NCBI RefSeq assembly: GCF_000321225.1
Contig: NW_004450464.1
Location: 1,723,567-1,787,566, forward strand
Origin: Odobenus rosmarus divergens
Lineage: Eukaryota; Chordata; Mammalia; Carnivora; Odobenidae
DNA: 64,000 nt
Reading direction: 5' to 3'
In this document: positions 23,790 to 36,039 of the stretch, in pieces
Numbering within the stretch: position 1 is the stretch's first letter
Layout: every line of letters starts with the position of its first letter
Program-made: the position numbers and the translations under genes
Notes under the pieces: model-generated
The model's input: the letters and a program-made list of their open reading frames with translations, nothing else
Told to the model about the DNA's origin: nothing
Databases searched by the model: none

Positions 23790-26530
23790 CTGAGGTGTTT
23801 ATCATCGAAACTGTGTTCCCTTTATTCATTTTGCCAGGAAAGTGTCTGTATGGCAAAATTCTTTTGATATTTCATTAATCTATGTGATATGTCCTGTTGT
23901 AAAATCCACCGTTGTTTGTCGGATCGTATGAGATTGTGCATTAGTTAGATGAAAAGGTGCAATCACGATATCGGGTTTAATCCAATGGATGCTTCTGTTC
24001 TAGAATTCCATAGACCTAAGATGTGTGTGTACAGAATAGTTATGAGGGGGACCTACCAGTCATTTCCAGTTTCACTGTGGATCTTTAAGATGGACTTGGC
24101 ATTTCTGTATATATTTTTAAGCCACGTCCTCTTTTCTTAAGCTTTACTTTTCCCCCCCTCACTCTGTGTTATGTTCTTGCCAAGAAGAGGATAAAGAGAA
24201 AAAAATACAAGTAGCAAGCATTTATTTCCTTATACAATAAAAAGGGGGGAAAAGTTAAATGCAGAGGAAGAAAAAAGAAGAGTCAAATATTGCACAAGGT
24301 AATTCACAAGGGTTATGTTAATTATAACAGCAATTGAGAAGATTGATATATTTCCCTATTTCTCACAAATAAAAATAAAGACCAAACAATATAGGAACTA
24401 TTAAATATTGTAATTGAATTTAAATTCTTGGACTCCCAGAAGCCAAAATATTATTATATATATGTTATATAATACAAAATATATCATTTAATACATATTA
24501 AGTGAAGTAGAAAATGTTTCAAATCTTTAAACGTGTTGTAGATACTGTATTTAAATGGAGGTCATTTTATAAAGTGATGGAAAAAAATACTACCTCTTTA
24601 GTGAGTTTGGTTTTACTTCCCATATCAGTTTTCTTTATTTTATTAAAATGGAAATAAGAAAACTTAGGAGATTCTGTTTTGGTGCTTACATTGACCTCTT
24701 TTAAAATTCAAAGTTAAATATTGTATTAACTAACTGGAAAAACTTGCAAGACTCATTTAGCAAATGTAAGGGTTTTTCAAATACTATCCAATTGTGCTTA
24801 ATTTTCTGTGAATTGACTGCTCATATCCTCATGTCTTAGGTGATGTATATTTTTGGATTACACTGATTGCTATTTGATCTGTCAGTTTATATTTGAGATA
24901 CAAAGGTAGTTAAAATCCACTATGATATCTTTTTGGAAGAATGTTGACTAGGAGGATTAGCCATGACCAAGACCTAAGTACCTGAGACTATAATTGAAAG
25001 CCAGGTTATACTATACTGTTAAAGCTAATTCTCCAAAAACATAGGGTGTATCTAAATAATGACTAACCCTTGGCCACAGTCACATTTTTCATACTCCATA
25101 ATCAAAAATCCAAAGTAGAATTTAGGTTGGGTATGGCAAAATAATGCAATTTCTTGATGTATATTTATATATCTCTCTCCTAGTTACAACTGGTACTAAA
25201 GTATTTATTAGAGTTCTTTGGGAATTAGAAACTTGGATGGACATTATTAGTGGTATGCAGTATGTAGCAGTATATAATACATGCCTACTAAGGGAAAGGA
25301 AACTGACCATCTCATTAAAACATCAAATGAGAAACACATGGACTGCCAGTTAATGAATTCTGAAAAATGAAAGCATTGAGATATTATCTTACTACATTAC
25401 TTTTTTAAATTATAAAAAATTTTGACTGGGGGGAGGGACTTAAGATTTTACTACTTGATATGCAAATTTACCAACAAACTGCTCACCTTCAAACAGATAC
25501 TTTGTTTTATTCTTCAGTGAAAGGTGACTGATATAGGCCTTAGCAACCCCACTCCTTGGGGATATAATTAGCTAGCTTGTTTACATGTACCCTGTTGAGC
25601 TTGAAAGTGTCTGTACACAGATTATGTTGGTTACCATGGCCTGGCGCGTCCATAGTGGATTCTCAATGTATTTTTATGCATATGTTCACTATTTCCAGAG
25701 CTCTCCCTGACTACCATTTAATTAGGATGCAAACAAACTAGAGGAAATTAATTTAAATTTGAATTTCTTTGCAATTAGGATGAAAGAGTTTAAACATGGG
25801 TGACTCAGGGTTTATAACATCAAATTAATTTATGCATACTACCTCAAGTCATTTCTAACGGGAATATTTAAAATCAATAATTACAGCCTCAGATTATGCC
25901 CTTGCTCCTAAGGAATAAAAAGCTCTGTTTTGAAAAGTCAGTCTGTTTAATAGTTTTCCTTTCAGGATTTAATAACAATTTACCTGAGAGTAAATTCTGG
26001 ATAGCTTTAGCTGTGCCTCTGGTGTGTGATGACAAAGTTAGGAGAATATGATTTTAGAGTGAAAAATAAACCTAAATCAAAACCTTCAGAATATTCAAGG
26101 TAACATTCTGATGCTAAACTGAAATTCATTTGAACTCTCTGCATACTGTCAACAGTCAGTGATTTTTGTGGTACCTATGGGACATCCAGAAGGTATAATT
26201 GAGAAACTGAATATGAAGGGTCTGGAAAAAGATTCAGGTAGCATTTATAGATTTGGCATTCATTAACATATATTCACTGATTGGTATCGTTTAAATAGAT
26301 GAGATTTCCCTAAAAAAGCAAACAGCATGGAAATCTGAGGAGGAAATGGACCAAGCCCAGAGAAATCTCAAGTTTTAAGAACAGGCAAGGGGAAATTCTA
26401 GAAATGAAATGGACAGAGAAAGAATCTAAGTCAGGAGGAAATACAGTCAGAAAAACAAAGGCATAGAGTTTGAAGAAGGGCCCAGGAAACCTCGTCAAAT
26501 GCTATAAGGCTGTCAAAGAGATGGCCTGAA
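23790..26530. other. Unique AT-rich DNA, repeat-poor
   Basis: 2.7 kb with no interspersed repeat, exon or RNA gene that I recognise. Short open frames lack domains. Confidence 0.45.
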
Positions 26531-26539
26531 AGATAACCC

Positions 26540-27345
26540 TAGCCCTAGATAATTAGCAAGACTTTGTTAACCTTCTTAGAGCTGGGTTAGGGTCAGAGGG
26601 AGGGCCAGAGCACTTTACTTCCTGCTTTCACAGAACTTCAAGGTCAGTCAGCAATGAGAGCTTTGGGTCCTCTCAAGTTTCTCTGGGAATGCACATAGCA
26701 CTGTACATATGCGTGTTCTTTTACATTCTCAGCCATATGTCAGAGGTTTTCAAAGCCCCATATGTCCATCTTACTCCCCATTCCCCAGGATTTCTTTTAA
26801 GGCTGTTGGTCAACTAATGGTTTGCCCCAACCATTATCACCACGTCAGAGCACTGAAATGTTAAACCATTGTCACTGATTGTTTCTGGCAAATACCCATG
26901 GGAAAAGGCTACTTTTCCTGAGAGAGCTAGGATTCAGGTAAAATAAAGACAAGGCCTGTGGTTGGGGGTTTCAAGGAAACCGTCCGGTCAAAAAATGGTA
27001 ATATGCTGAGATTGGGGATTTTAGGGAGCTCCCAACATGTTGTGCTCCATCCATGGAACCTCATCAATGATGACTTTGCTCTTGAGTTTTCACTATAATT
27101 TGAGGCTATTCATTTTTAAGGCTACCGCAGAGCTGGAGAGAGGGGGATGATAATAAGACAAATTAAATATCACAAAGTTTACTGAGATTCATCATCTTTC
27201 TTAAACACGTCAAATTGTTGAAATCTTTAATTCCCAGAGTTCTTAAGAAGTTGATACTTTGACAGTTGTTCTCAGTGTTTTCATTGGTTTAATGGGAAAG
27301 TAGGTTTTCAGAGGTCTTTACCATTCTGGAAGTCAGAACTACCTT
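26540..27345 (-). mobile_element. L1M-type 5'UTR
   Basis: Reverse-strand mammalian L1 5'UTR: AGAACTTCAAGGTCAGTCAGC, CTCTCAAGTTTCTCTGGGAA, CATATGTCAGAGGTTTT, ACCGTCCGGTCAAAAAATGG, CTACCGCAGAGCTGGAGAGAGG, and the element start TTCAGAGGTCTTTACCATTCTGGAAGTC. No ORF1 follows on its 3' side. Confidence 0.65.
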
Positions 27346-27349
27346 ATGT

Positions 27350-28665
27350 AAGTTTTTAAATTATATTCTCACAGGGATTCAGTTTGAGTAGGTCCGATAT
27401 ATTCCCCATTTATTAGAGAGGAATGGATGGAATAATTATAACCTATTTTATGGGAGATAGCGACTTGAGGATGTAGGGTCTTAGCCTTCCTTTTGCAAGG
27501 AATGATGATGGGTAGAAGGCTGACAGAGAAAGATGGAAGTTTGGAATTATACCTGAAAAGCAGGACAGGAGCTGATTAGGCACTTATAGGTGGATGTCTG
27601 TGCCTCACAGAGGTCACAACTGAAATTTTCAATCTAAATGGTTTGGTAAATTTGGGGTGACAGATATAAAATGGATTATGTGAAGTTTGGAGTATTTTGG
27701 ACCCTATGACATTTTCTGCAATGACCTTGCAGATGACAACGCCACCATCCTATAAATGTGTGCTTGTCAGAAAAAATTGAATTAGTTCAGTGATTGATCT
27801 GACCCAAGCTTTTATGTTCACATTTTTCTAGAAATTACAAGCATAATTTTATAGGAATTATTTTTACAGAAATTACGATAGAAAGAAACATCAGAGAGAA
27901 GTTTTGTTTTAATTGCAAAGGGGTTAGGATATTCTTAGTTTTTCAATTGTTTTCTGTGCAGGCCATGATCATTAAAATAATTCACGATGATGTGAGAAAG
28001 AGCTTCTTGTCTTGGGGCACTGGTGAGGTGAATTCACAATTATGGATCGTTTTAATTGAATTATATCCTTAGAGCTTTAGTTTTGAGCTCTGAATCCACA
28101 ATCTGTAATTTGCAAGTAATCAATGATATTTGTTTAAATGCTCGCGGGTAAAGATAATGTGAATACAGAAACTTGCTTATTTCTAGCATAAAATTGTTTA
28201 TTAAGGAAAATCATGGAGCATTGTAAATTAACTGTTAAAAATGTAACTTGGTTTAATTTTAACACCTTCATTTGGTATTTACGGAGTATTTTTAGGAATA
28301 GCACATGTAAGCTAGTTCAGCTATTGTTAAAATACAAAAGTAACATTGAAAGCAAGCATTCTAATCTTCTCTATATTTTATAGTGCCACACATTTTTCAT
28401 CTGTTATTGAAAAATATTCTTTATATTTTGGAATTAATGTTTGCTTCTGCTTGGCTTCTAATCAGTGAAGTGTCTGAATCAGGAACTATTCCAAATAACT
28501 GCATATTATATGTGGTAGTTTACTGATGTCAACAAAAGTGAACAAATTGTGTTGAAGTATGACTTATATATAGTAATCTTAAGTGCCTCGCCATAATAAA
28601 TTCAGAAATATGCATTTGTAAGATCTAGCACACTTTTAGAGTCCCAAAAGAATCTCTTTCACTCC
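27350..28665. other. Unique AT-rich DNA
   Basis: No gene or confident repeat. A weak MIR-like patch around 27390-27440 is too diverged to claim. Confidence 0.4.
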
Positions 28666-28669
28666 GCTC

Positions 28670-29030
28670 TTAATCAATGGTGCCCAAAGTAGCCATGATT
28701 CTAACCTCTGTTACCATAGATCAATATTGCCTATTTTGGTCTTCATATAAATGGAGGTGTATAGTATTTGCAATTTTGGTACTGTCTTTACTTCACTCAA
28801 AATTATGTCTGTATAATCCATCTATATTTATATACCAGTGACTTACTCTTTTCCCTACTGTGTAGCATTCTATTGAATAAGTATAGATAATTTTATTTCA
28901 TTTTATTGCTGGTGGACATACAGGTGTTTATTTTGGAGTTGTTGGTCATAAGTTATATATGCATTTAACTTTAGTAAATAATGGTAATCATTTTTTCCAA
29001 AATGCTTGTGCCAATTTAAGGTCCCAGGTC
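28670..29030 (-). mobile_element. L1 3' portion (old L1M)
   Basis: Reverse-strand match to the end of L1 ORF2: TCTTCATATAAATGG, TATAGTATTTGCAATTTTGG, CTACTGTGTAGCATTCTATTGAATAA, TGCTGGTGGACATACAGGTGTT and CCAAAATGCTTGTGCC. Diverged and truncated. Confidence 0.6.
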
Positions 29031-29039
29031 CAAATATAT

Positions 29040-31070
29040 GAAGACATCCTAACAATCAATAGAAAAAAAAAATGGACTCCCAATTTGGAAAACTAAAAAA
29101 GTCAAAAAAATCTCAACAGGCATTCACAGTAGATACAAGATTTGAAAACCAAGGATTAAATTAAATTTTGAGAAAGGGAAGAAAGAATCTCACTTGAGCC
29201 ATATGTGTGAAAATAAATGGTTCTTTCACATTATCAGATAAAAAATAGATTTAGGGTATGATGGATGCTTAATGGAGGCTCTTCATTTGATACACATTCC
29301 AACTTAGAATTTTTTTACTCAGAACAAATGCTTACAACAATTTTACATGTGGCTAGAATTGTAAAAAAATGTCCTAGAGTTATTGAATAAATTGTTTAAA
29401 GCACTTTATAAGATGAAGGGAAAATGAAAGTGAACAGAGATAGGCTATAGAGATGAATAACATTTCAAACATAAACAAAGGGGTATTGGGTCTGTAACTC
29501 TCTAGGTAATTGTGTATGTTTGCTATTTTTCATGTTTTGCAGCACATTAGTTTTGACCCAGAGACTTCACTCTCCTGTTATAGATGCCAAAATATTCCTG
29601 ATTAGGATCTTCTAGTCTCAAAGCCTCCAGATGAAGAAATTTATCATTAAACACTTCTGATTCTACTATCAAATGCCTGCATTAAAATTGCCCATCATCT
29701 TCCAACAAAGTGATGAAGTGATAGTCCTTCATTGGGGACTACAATAAACCCTCCTAATAACTTAGGCTATGTACAAACTTGACTTTTTTCTAAGTGTTAT
29801 TACCTATATTAACGTATTTATATTCTCACTTGATATATATTTTTCTGTCTGTGAAATCTGTTTGGATATGTTGAATTGGGATTGAACACATGATTTTTCC
29901 CATTCTAATGTTGAAGCCATTTTTTTTTTATTTAGTAGCTTTTACTGACAGTTTCAGAAATAAACCTAAGTTGTTAAGTGAAAAATAGGTAAAGAAGCAG
30001 AAGGATGCCCCATGTCCTATCAACTTGGCATATTTGGTTTGTTTATTTTCCAAGCTCAACCTCAGATCCCACCTTCCTTTTTCAGGGAAGCTGATTCCTA
30101 GACATGTTTGGGTATAAGACATAACCCCTTCTTTTATTTCTATCAAAAGGGAGCTAAGATCTTTTTTATCTAAATTGGCAAGATACCTGGGAAATACATG
30201 AGACAAAATATTTCTGTGTTAATTTATATTTTCTTAGGACTGTTTCTCCTGATATGTGTAGTTTTACCATATTTTTAAAAAATAGCCAAATTATCCCAAT
30301 ATCAGAAAGTTCTTAACTGTGCAGTCTTACTTTCAAAATAATATGAGGGCAATTTTTTTTTTTACTACATTACTCTGAAAAGTTAATATACCACTCATTG
30401 GGTTTCGTTAGTCTTAAAGTTGATAGTTAAAATTGCCATGAATTCAAGATAGAATATTCCAGAAAATATGATTATCTTTCTTTGAAAAGTTCCTATTACT
30501 CTCTTCATAGATTCTTTTATAGATTGAAAAAAAAAGATATATTGCAGAGCCCAAAGTGTACACATGTATGAACATGGAAGTTTACAGATTAAGGCAATAT
30601 AGAGGGTAAGATATAAGACAAATAGTGAAATCACCTCCATGGCTCAATATCTCCTTTATTACTCAGCATGCTGGTTAAACCGTTTTCTCTCTTCTCAGAC
30701 CCAGTTATCACTAAAGGCTCATCACACTATGCATGAGCAGATTTCTTCCCTGAAATGACTAAATCCATCCAACATGAATTCTGTCAAGTTGTTTTTTTTT
30801 CCCCCTTCATATGAAAGTTGCAACCTATTAACCTATTCTGTACTTGGCCCTCCAATTGCAGTTAGATAATACTTTCCTCTTTCCGAAGCTAATCCCTGCA
30901 TCTGACCTGTTTATCCCAACACATCAACTTTGATGATTAGTTACCCCTTTGTGGGTGACAGTTGTCACAGCTTATGTTCTGTTGACTGCTTCTTTACCTA
31001 TTTTCTTGAAATTCCTCCATTCTAAGCTTCCCAATAAAGAATACTACCTATTATATCCACCATATGCTGG
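29040..31070. other. Unique AT-rich DNA
   Basis: No feature recognised. Open frames at 29928-30206 and 30395-30640 on the minus strand have no domain, family resemblance or splice context. Confidence 0.4.
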
Positions 31071-31074
31071 ATAA

Positions 31075-31345
31075 TATGGTTACAGTAACATAACAGTAAT
31101 AGTAACGAATCCTTATTGATTATTTATGATTTTCCAGATACTTCTCCTTGCTTTTTACACGTATCAATAGTCCTTTAATCCTGACAATAACACTGCAAGG
31201 AGAAAGCAGTATTCTAATCCTTCTTGGGCACTGGGAAAAGTAACGCTCAGCAAAATCAAGAGGCCCAGTCCTACACGCAGAGGAGGCTGTAGTACTGAAA
31301 GTGGACGACAGGCCTTTGGGCTCTGGACCACATCTTCTCGTGTCT
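31075..31345 (-). repeat. MIR SINE, near full length
   Basis: Complement of MIR: AATAGTAACGAATCCTTATTG, TACTTCTCCTTGCTTTTTACACG, TAATCCTGACAATAACACTGCAAGG, GTAACGCTCAGCAAAATCAAGAGG and GGGCTCTGGACCACATC. These follow MIR order from its 3' AT-rich end to its 5' region. Confidence 0.6.
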
Positions 31346-31559
31346 GCCTTTCTGTGAAATGAAAAACTTAGCATATTCTGTACTCACATCTTTGCTCTAT
31401 GATCACATAAACCTTCCTAATAAACTATACAATATGGTATTAATTTTCAGCATTCTAATGAAATTTGTTTCTCACATGCGGTCGTAGACTATCATGTTGG
31501 CTCTTCTCAGTCCTAGTCCAGACAAATTTCTGTAGTATCAGATACTTAACTAAATCTAT

Positions 31560-32060
31560 CTGCAGAAACCTCTTTCTCCTTTGCATCTCCTGTCCAAATC
31601 TCTGGATCTCCTGGTGCCTCTCAAACGTCAACGTCCTTCTCATTCCTCTATCATCCGTCTTTCTGTTGTCTTTTAATATCATTTTTACCAAAGTCTCTAT
31701 ACCAAGATCACTTATTTTCTAGACACGAAATTTGATCAACTTTAATTCTCAAAAGGCTGATAACCATGTTGTGCAGATTGCTTCTGGTGTACACGTCCGG
31801 TATGAAATATATATTTAAAAGATCCTTCTTAGTTCATCATTTCCACACGGTTGCTCTAGCAGATGCTCAAAATCGCACAGTTCTCAAATTCTCTTGATTT
31901 TTGCCTTTTTGCTGTTTTCTTTCTAGAACCTTCTATCATCATGAATGCTTCTGTCACCTGATCTTCATACCCTTTCACCACTGTTGTAAACACCTCCTGC
32001 TTGTTCTTATTCTATCCAAGGTCTGGCCTTCAGTTACACCTCTGTCTAAATCTTTTTGCT
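31560..32060 (+). repeat. L2-like LINE remnant
   Basis: CTGGATCTCCTGGTGCCTCTCAAACGTCAACGTCC parallels the L2 ORF2 region CTGGATGTCCC ... CCTCAAACTCAACATGTCC, followed by CT-rich decayed sequence. Low identity. Confidence 0.4.
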
Positions 32061-32089
32061 AACTATTCCTTTTTTGGACTTTGATTCTC

Positions 32090-32205
32090 TAAACATACAT
32101 ACATATGCTATATATATATATGTGTGTATATATATATGTGTGTGTGTATTATATATGTATATTATATATGTATGATACTATATACGTATGTGTATGTGTA
32201 TATTA
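32090..32205. repeat. (TA)n/(TG)n/(CATA)n low-complexity microsatellite
   Basis: Compound run of ACATACATACATA, TATATATATATA and TGTGTGTGTG units with interruptions. Confidence 0.9.
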
Positions 32206-32394
32206 TCAACTTTTTTTGTAAGAGCAAATCCTGGGATCTGAAAGGCAACTGAGTCAGGTAATATTGGAATTGAAAACATGCACATTTTAAGAATGTTAAA
32301 TAACACTTGTAAAGGACAAAGTGAGACAATGGTGCGTCTGAAGCAAAAAAAAAAATATGTTACACAAAGACTTAGGTTGGCATGAAATGAGAGT

Positions 32395-32620
32395 GAGAAG
32401 GAAAGAGGGGCCTAATCTTGCAGATACTATGGAGAATAATAACTTTCAACTTTATCTGTAGAGGGATTGGGGAGCTATTTCCAAGCTTTAGGATATGAGT
32501 GACATTAGGATATTTGCAAAAGGTATAATTTACACTGGCTGCAGGAGGAAACTGATTTGGCAAAGTTACTTTTAGGCAGTGACTTGGGACTGTGTTTGAG
32601 AGTGGGAGCAGGATACCAAG
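32395..32620 (-). repeat. L2-like LINE fragment
   Basis: GGATATGAGTGACATTAGG ... TACACTGGCTGCAGGAGG is a diverged complement of the L2 3' region (GTGACATGATCAGATTTG ... CACTCTGGCTGCTG). Confidence 0.45.
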
Positions 32621-33125
32621 CAGGATCCTATTAGAAGAGTTTAGTTGGGACATCAATGTGCCTGACAGAGAGAATCCCCTGGGAAAGTGAAAACACATAT
32701 AGGTAATTTATTTAGGAGGTAGTTACCATATAACAAGGTGATCAGCAAAAAAAGGCTACTCCAGTTATATGAACCAGCAAAACTACAGGATGACAGCTTT
32801 TAATAGTTTCAAATATGAGAGTTGAAGAAAAGAGAAAAATGCAAGATTAATGCTAGTTTACAATTTAAGCACATAAGCTATGACCACCCCAAAACATATG
32901 CAAATAATGACAGACTGAACATCAGGTAATAGAAGGAAATTGTGTTCCTATTAGTCCTAAGCATTTCTGTTTACCCATGGTGTGACTTGTTGAATTTGAA
33001 TCCAAGTTCTTATTAACTGCATGACAAGAAAGGTCTACTCAAAAATCAGACTTGTCATGTTTTGCTGTAATTCTCAAGGGGCCCTTCTGTAGCTGCCATG
33101 AGTTGTTCTGTCTCTCCTACTCTAT

Positions 33126-33317
33126 ATTTTTTTAAAGATTTTTTATTTATTTATTTGACAGAGACACACAGAGAGAGGGAACACAAGCAGGGGGAGTGGG
33201 AGAGGGAGAAGCAGGTTTCTGGCCTCAGGGAGCCGGATGCGGGGCTCGATCCCAGGACCCTGGGATCATGACCCGAGCTGAAGGCAGATGCTTAATGACT
33301 GAGCCACCCAGGCGCCC
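33126..33317 (-). repeat. SINEC, first of two stacked copies
   Basis: Near-consensus reverse-strand SINE: TTTATTTATTTATTTGACAG, the GGGGCTCGATCCCAGGACCC box, and head complement CTGAGCCACCCAGGCGCCCC. Flanked by CTCTCCTACTCTAT at 33112-33125 and 33318-33331. Confidence 0.95.
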
Positions 33318-33331
33318 CTCTCCTACTCTAT

Positions 33332-33532
33332 TTTTTTTAAAGATTTTATTTATTTATTCATTTGAGAGAGCGAGAATGAGAGAGAGAGAGAGCACATAAG
33401 AGGGGGAGGGTCAGAAGGAGAAGCAGACTCCCTGCTGAGCAGGGAGCCTGATGTGGGACTCAATCCCAGGACTCCAGGATCATGACTTGAGCTGAAGGCA
33501 GTCGCTTAACCAACTGAGCCACCCAGGCGCCC
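33332..33532 (-). repeat. SINEC, second of two stacked copies
   Basis: Reverse-strand SINE in the same orientation, more diverged than its neighbour (GGGACTCAATCCCAGGACTCC). Flanked by CTCTCCTACTCTAT (33318-33331) and CTCTCCTGCTCTAT (33533-33546), so the target sequence occurs three times in this locus. Confidence 0.95.
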
Positions 33533-34014
33533 CTCTCCTGCTCTATTTTAAGGATAGTTAGTCATTGATAGCTGGACAGGCTTTCCTTTCCAATAGTAAT
33601 AGATAGGTAAAACTCGCTCTGAAGAAAAAAAAAAAAAAAAAGAAGAAGTCCCCCAGGTATCTTTCAAACAGTCAGAATTTAAAGAGGCAAATTGGCGCTT
33701 GCCATTTAATAGTTTGTAATTTAACTGATAGGGGTCAACAATTCAGCTGTGTTAATTGGAACTGAGCAACAGTAGTGTCGTGTTATTTTTCTCAGGCTAA
33801 AGGATAATTGAAGGATAAGAAAATTGTTGACTTAACCTCAATTCATTACACTCTCCTATTCATAAAATGTATTTTACCCTCCTAAAGAGAAAGAAGTTTC
33901 TAAGACTGTGGATAATTTTTGCTGTTATAGGTCTATTTATATTCGGATTTGTACATTTTCCTCCAGTGCTCTGATTTTAGGAGAAAGAGTCTTATAGAGT
34001 TGTCTTGGGTATTT

Positions 34015-34150
34015 TTCATTTATTCAGTCCGTTAAAAATTTGTATGTATCATCTATAGTGTGTCAGGTATTGGGCTAGTCATTGACATATAGGACTGAAT
34101 AGGACAAAGTCCCTGTCTTCAAAGCGTCCTCTTTCCAACTGGCAAACTCT
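34015..34150 (-). repeat. L2 3'-end fragment
   Basis: Complement of the L2 terminus: TTTTCATTTATTCAGTCCG, TGTGTCAGGTATTGGGCTAG, GACTGAATAGGACAAAGTCCCTGTCTTCAAAG. Confidence 0.65.
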
Positions 34151-34159
34151 TTCACTTAG

Positions 34160-34570
34160 AATTTTGTCTGCAACCTGTAACAGAAACCCAACTATGGTGG
34201 CTTCAGTAAGTAACGGGTCAGAGTTGGCAACCCAAGTTTAGTAGAGTGGCTTCAGGATGCCATCACACAAGAAGCACTGTCTTACTTCCATTCTTTCTTC
34301 TTTCACCTATGTCTCTCTTTCTGATAGTTACAGGATGGTTGTTTCATCCATGGACATTGTTTCTATGATCCAGTAAAAAAGGGAAAAGTAAGCACACAAG
34401 GCATGCAACAGCTGAGATTTCTCTTTCCCTATAACCATGCCAAGCTGACTTTTGGTTACATCTCATTGGCACAAGTCTATCAGGTCAAATGAAACTCTTT
34501 GAGTACCAGAAAGCCTGGGAAATCAATATTTTTAGCACCTAGCTGCCCCAAATGTAACAAGATTCTATAA
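34160..34570. repeat. Possible ancient interspersed repeat (unassigned)
   Basis: CTGTAACAGAAACCCAACTATGGTGGCTTCAG and the GC-richer sequence after it resemble a common mammalian repeat that starts with AACAGAAAACCCAACTCAAACTGG. I cannot name the family with confidence. Confidence 0.3.
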
Positions 34571-34974
34571 ATTAGGAAATAAAAAAAGAGTGAATATCTG
34601 TTGGCAACCAGCTGTTTCCACCATGTAGACTTATCCCCCAAATAGCAACAATACCAGTACTGTAAAATAGAGGCTATAGAGAGATGGTACGCAAATTTTG
34701 GAAATTCAAAGAGAAGTATTGATGACCATTACTTCAAGTAAGTCTTCCAAAAACCTTGTGGTGAATTAGATCAGCTAGCAGTTTTGCAGGTAGACAGCAG
34801 TGAGGAATATCAATTCATGAAGGAGATTCAGTATAAAGAAATGCATCAAGGTAAAAAAGAACCTTACCAATCAACAAAACCCAGGAATATTGGTGTAATT
34901 TAAAGGAAAAGTTAATCAAAGGGATGATCATAGAAGATAAGTGTCTATGTATACACTGCTAAATAGTGTGAAAT

Positions 34975-36035
34975 TTATTTTAAAGACAGTGGGAAATATT
35001 TAAGGGTCTTCTCTCAAAGATAAGATCAATCCATGATCAGATTGATTAGGTCAATTGGAGAGAATAAGACTCAAGACTGTAGCATTAACCAAGAAGAGAA
35101 ATTAGCAGTCCAATAATCATAGATTTTAAGAAGTTATTTGTAAGGGAGAAAAAACTAGGTATTACACAAATAGAGTTTGAGTGGAACATGGTCATTATGT
35201 TTAAAGAAGCAGAATTTGTGTTGTCTGAACAGTATCCAGGCATATGTGTTCAATAGATTAGAGGATTTAGAAATGACAGGAGTCATTTGAGCTGGGAATA
35301 TTGATTGTGGAGACATAAGCCTATTAGACATGATAGAGTTAGGGTTATGGATAATGTCACTCAGAATAAATAATGAGAAAATAAAAAAGGGATAAGCCAG
35401 ATTATTGAAGGTAATTATTAAAGAGATGGGTGAAGAATGCAACCCTATAAAAAATGGATTAATATGTGATGGTCAAAGAAACAGGTGAAAATCTAAGTAA
35501 AGTAGTCTTCTACATATTAATAGAAAATAGAATTCTTTGAGAACAAGAAGGGTGTGTTCAAGAGCACCGAATGCTAAGTCCAATAAGACCTGGATAGAAA
35601 ATGTTCATTTAATTTGAATATTACATAATCATTACTGGTCTTAAGGGGAACTGATTCAATAAAGCTAGGCAGGAAAAAGACAGATAAAGAAGAAGAGTTA
35701 TAAAATAGGAACAGACTTGCACAATTCACAGCGCTCACCAAAAAAATAAAATAAAATAAAACAGGAACAGATAAGAAAGTGAATACCACATATTGTAGAA
35801 ACTTGAAGGAACAATGAGGAGGAAGAAGAACAGATTTGATTGGTAGGAGTGGATCATAGGATTGTAACAGGGTCATTTGTATGTGAGAATATCTACATAT
35901 GCACATGTATGTGGTATTGTGAGAAATCTGAGAATAGTATATGTTGAGGAGATTGCCAGTAAAGAAAATGTTATGTATTTAGGTAGGGCAGGTATAATTG
36001 GCAGGAGACTATCCCCGATAATCAGGGAGGTGGGA
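34975..36035 (-). repeat. L2-like LINE ORF2 remnant
   Basis: TGTTCAAGAGCACCGAATGCTAAGTCC then AATGTTCATTTAATTTGAATATTAC and CATTACTGGTCTTAAGGGGAACTG parallel the complement of the L2 reverse transcriptase region encoding DLSAAFDTV. Heavily decayed. Interrupted by a tiny retroinsertion at 35716. Confidence 0.45.
35716..35756 (+). mobile_element. Ultra-short retroinsertion with (AAAAT)n tail
   Basis: About 23 bases (CTTGCACAATTCACAGCGCT and CACC) followed by an A-rich tail of AAAAT units. It is bounded by near-identical 15-bp repeats, TAAAATAGGAACAGA (35701-35715) and TAAAACAGGAACAGA (35757-35771). This is the signature of L1-driven target-primed reverse transcription of an extremely 5'-truncated transcript. 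Source unknown. Confidence 0.6.
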
Positions 36036-36039
36036 GGGG

